Source of the DNA: Cymbidium sinense
Lineage: Eukaryota; Streptophyta; Magnoliopsida; Asparagales; Orchidaceae
DNA length: 64,000 bases
Assembly: GCA_021442155.1 (NCBI GenBank)
Contig: CM038229.1
Span: forward strand, 70,700,443 to 70,764,442
Reading direction: 5' to 3'
Shown here: positions 60,582 to 64,000 of the stretch, in pieces
How positions within the stretch are numbered: position 1 is the stretch's first letter
Layout: each line of letters starts with the position of its first letter
Position numbers and translations under genes: made by a program
Notes under the pieces: generated by a model
What the model was told of the DNA's origin: nothing
Seen by the model: only the letters and a program-made list of their open reading frames with translations
Databases searched by the model: none

Positions 60582-63500
60582 TGTTGACTTATTTTAGAAT
60601 GAGCACCCAACTCCTCCATCTTAGACATAGGACTTTTCTTAGATACTAAGAGTTTCTTAGTCTTAAGACACCTCTAGTGATTAGGTGAACACTTAACCTA
60701 ACCCTAGAGACTTAGAAGAGTTAGCCGTATGAATAGGTCATGCCTTAAGGGTGTTAGGAAATTTTGCCTACCATATAGCTTGAACGAAATCCTCACTTCC
60801 TTCTTTCAAGTCAAACTTCAAGCTCAAATCTACTTCAACTCCAAGAAAAATCTCAAATCAATTCCAAATGGATTTTCTCAAATCATGAATCAATTCCCAA
60901 ATGATTGAAACCTATGATTGAATTCCATGATCAAACCTAAAATATTTCCTAAGCCACTTTGATCCCTTCTTATGGACTTAGCTCAAATCAAATCCAAATT
61001 AACTCAAATTCAAGAAATTTTCTCATAACCCATTTATATTCTCATTTATATCCATATATATAAATGAAACATAAATTCTATTCAATCAAACTAAATTCAA
61101 AACTCAAATCTAAATTCTAAAAATCATTCCTAAGCCCTCCGATCCCTTCTTACATACTTAGCCTAAATTAAATCAAAGTTACTTCAAATTCAAGAAATTT
61201 TCACATAACCCATTTATATTCTCATTTATATTCATAAATATAAAAAAATATAAATTCAAACAATCAAAACTAAACCCAAAAATCAAATTCAAATTCAACC
61301 AAAATTCAACCTAAGCCTTTCAATCCAAATTCTTGAACTTAGCCAAATCAAACTCAAATGCCAAACCTTGATTTTTTCTTCATGATTCAATCAATCCTTC
61401 AATCATGAATCTAAATATAAACATAAACTTCAATGAATCAAAACTAAATCCAAAAATCAAACCCCAAGTCAAACTCATGTTCACCCTTTAAACTTGAAAT
61501 CACAAATCAAAAACCCATTTGACTAAACCACTTGCAAATGGATTTATATTCCAATCATAAGTCCATATGTGAGTTCAATCAAACTCAAATCAAGCTTTGA
61601 CCAAGCCATTTGAACCACTTAGGCTCACTTGACCCAAAGTGAGCTAAAATACCACTTATGAGCTAAATTCTAATCCTAACCAAATTGGATTGAACTAAGC
61701 CCATCTAAGCATCACATTGTGAGCAACAATCATCATGAGATGATCAATCACTCAAATTGGGTCAACCCAAGTCAAACCTAAGGGTTAACCAAGTCAACAC
61801 TTAGCCAAAATAAAACCCAACATAGCCCAAATCTACCAAAGGCCAAATTGATTGAAACCATTGATCAAAACTCATTCATGATCAATGTTTGAATTTGACC
61901 AAGTCATCATTTGAGCCTAACCTAGCCCAATTGGCCACTTGACCCAAGTTGACCCAACTTGACCTAACAAGGAAAAATGTGTCAAAACTTGATCTAAGCC
62001 AAATTGATTGAAACCAATAGGTCAAGTTCATTCCAAATCACTTATTGAACTTGACCAAAGCCTCAATTGGCTAGCTAGACCCAACCTAGCCCAATTGACC
62101 ATGAACCCAACTTGAGCTAAAAGGTCATATTGAGCCAAAATCAAATTAAACCAAAATTGATTGGAAGCAAAGATACCAATCCATATCAAATGACCAACTA
62201 AACCTAAACCAACCCATGACCTAGCCTAAATAGGTCAAATGGGTCAAATTGGTCAACTTGACCCATTTTACCTAAATGAACTCAATTGAACCAAAACTAA
62301 ATATAAACCAAATTGAACCAAATCAATGATGCCAAAACATTTCAAATGGTCATATGAACTTGACTCAACCCTTGGTTTGACCCAATTTGACCAATTGGTC
62401 AACTTGACCCAAGTTGACCCATTTGACCTAAATGGGTCAACATGAGCCAAATCATATCAAATCAACTCCAAATCCATTGAAACTTGGCCCAACCCTTTTT
62501 TCAATCATACCAAACATATTCAAAACTGAAATCAAAGCCAAATAACCATTTTATCCCTATGCCATAGAGTAACCTAAAATCAAAACCACTTAGAATTTGG
62601 TCAATTCCTTTTCATGGACACTTGGCATCCTCTTAGTGGACCAAATGGTCACTAATGGATATGGTCCACATGACCCATTGAGTTTGGGTCAGCCAAAACC
62701 CAACCCAATGGCCAAACTGACCACCCACTTAGGAATTGAGCACATGGGATCCCTCCTCCACTCAATTAAAGCACATGGGAGCTTCACTAGCCTAACAAAC
62801 CCATTGAATAGGGTGAATTAAATCAAAATAGAAAAGGGAAGCTAGGCCATCCGATTCACCTAGGGGGAGATATAACTCCCCCTAATTCCACTTCATTCAA
62901 CATCACACGCACTCGATTGAGTTTATGGAACTCAGAGCTAGCACCCCAAGGTTCTTCCAAGTTTCCTCAGCCTATTCCCATTTTTCCATTTTTGTTTTCT
63001 CTTAAACCAAAAATAGAGGAGCTCCCACAAATTTCCATCTCATCCAATACATAGAATCAAGCCAATTCCTCTTGCAAGCTTCTTCAGAGGACTCAATCGA
63101 ACTCACTCTAAGCTTCATCCAAGTTCTCAAGGCATGGGAGAGGAAACTTTGATCAAGGCCGTGAGCATTTGAAGGTGAGCTTGGTTCATTGGAAGATTTA
63201 CTCAATCTCAAGGCTTGAAACTTTCAACAGAGCTTTGTCTCCACTAAACTAAGCTACCTCAATAAATTTGAGCAAATAGCCTCCTCAACAGGTATGGATC
63301 AAAACGAGCCTAGAATAGAGTGTGGTCTTTGTTTCACTCATGTAAACTAGTCATTGGATATCTTCTCCCTTGCATGATGATGGTGGGTTGAGTTTGAGCT
63401 CAATCCAAGCTCATTTGGATCATGCCATGAAGATGGATTAGGCCATCTAGTAAGCTGACGGATCATGGGCCATCCATCCTCATTTTGATGACGCCATGAT

Positions 63501-63978
63501 CACATAGGATCGATTTAATCCTTCAAAACAACATCTCATCATCCTTGATACTGAGAGAAATATAGTGTCATCGCAGATGGCATATGTTACAACCAAGACT
63601 ATTCTAGTGCCATGTGAAGTCACGCTTGGCCTTCCACATGCCAAAGATTAATCACTTAATTAGCTATTTAATTAATGGATAATCAAAAACTTCAAAATAA
63701 ATATAACTAATTCTAGAAAAATTATAAAAATATAAGGAAAAATGCACTGTAAAGATATTTCTTAGGAGAATAATATAAAAATATTTCCAATGAATTTTGA
63801 ATAGTGTACTTTCCTCAATTAGGGTTTTAATAAAAATTTAATAACCCTAATTAGTCCCTAATTAATTCATTAATACATTTCAAATTTCTCTGGTAAATTT
63901 TGTAGGATGACCTCTACCTCCCCTAATTTTCTTGGGTTTTATTGATGAGCTAATTAGGGAAATCAAGTAATGAATCCT
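60582..63978 (+). repeat. P 3' LTR, 5' part (long subfamily)
   Basis: Begins TGTTGACTTATTTTAG and runs as the reverse complement of LTR A 18165 down to about 14340: ~180-bp subrepeats (60960-61450), TTGACC-rich module (61600-62450), a region matching 15200-15700 (62600-63300), and 'cccctaattttcttgggttt' near 63925. It is interrupted at 63979 by another LTR start. No gene. Confidence 0.85.
61600..62450. promoter_or_regulatory. W-box-like module in the P 3' LTR
   Basis: Dense TTGACC/GGTCAA cores in the inverse orientation to LTR A (acttgacccaagttgacc near 62403; cacttgacccaagttgaccc near 61935). It shows that the module belongs to the long LTR subfamily in general and not only to N2. Confidence 0.55.
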
Positions 63979-64000
63979 TGTTGACCTCATTTTTAGAATG
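63979..64000 (+). repeat. Start of a further LTR of the same family inside the P 3' LTR
   Basis: TGTTGACCTCATTTTTAGAA is the exact family LTR start (reverse complement of 18151-18165 and 58630-58644), and it follows mid-LTR sequence of P. Only 22 bases are visible. A nested insertion or a recombination joint would both fit. Confidence 0.65.

Larger units (their letters stand above)
1..63978 (+). mobile_element. Element P: outermost Tat/Ogre-like Ty3 retrotransposon, split by N1
   Basis: P is discontinuous: 1-5328 (LTR end, linker, pol) and 58645-63978 (3' UTR, 3' LTR), with minus-strand N1 between. The pieces belong together because both are in plus orientation, together they supply an element in the right order, and each ends at N1 material. 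The segment from the integrase C terminus through the first part of the 3' UTR is missing at the left junction. Its 5' LTR runs off the window. Family assignment rests on RT plus two RNases H plus integrase in Tat order. The join across N1 is inference; the two halves are seen directly. Confidence 0.8.

Overview
The window looks like nuclear DNA from a seed plant with a large, repeat-rich genome. I see no host gene, tRNA, rRNA, CRISPR array or bacterial feature. Almost every base can be assigned to one family of giant Ty3/gypsy LTR retrotransposons plus one plant L1-type LINE. I place the family in the Tat lineage, near Ogre. The reasons are a second, archaeal-type RNase H between RNase H and integrase, a primer-binding site resembling the 3' end of a tRNA-Arg, and very large size. 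All coding regions are broken by stops, frameshifts and deletions.

The layout reads as nested insertions. (1) Element P, plus strand, is outermost. It has the end of its 5' LTR (1-1389), gag-pol linker, RT, two RNases H and integrase (1395-5328), then beyond the insertion its 3' UTR (58645-60581) and 3' LTR (60582-63978). (2) Element N1, minus strand, lies inside P (about 5371-58644). It has short-type LTRs: a truncated left copy (5371-9916) and a complete right copy (52481-58644). Its internal region is split into 9917-10163 and 39984-52480. (3) Element N2, minus strand, lies inside the 3' UTR of N1 (10164-39983). Its long-type LTRs of about 8 kb (10164-18165 and 32080-39983) flank an internal region at 18166-32079. 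(4) A plus-strand LINE (about 24770-29034) lies inside the gag of N2. (5) At 63979 a further LTR start lies inside the 3' LTR of P and runs off the window.

In sense order (minus strand for N1 and N2) each element has: LTR; PBS; a conserved GC hairpin; a leader of about 2-2.4 kb made of 20-odd hairpin-forming repeat units; gag; an acidic linker; RT; RNase H; archaeal-type RNase H; integrase; a 3' UTR of about 3 kb made of degenerate long-unit tandem repeats; LTR. I could not find a protease or a normal polypurine tract. Long LTRs carry about 700 bp dense in TTGACC/GGTCAA (W-box-like) motifs, which short LTRs lack.

The points most worth a second look are the covarying hairpin array in the leader, the W-box-rich module, the 8-kb LTRs, the patchwork junction at 5324-5370, and the nest itself, which fixes a relative order of insertions.
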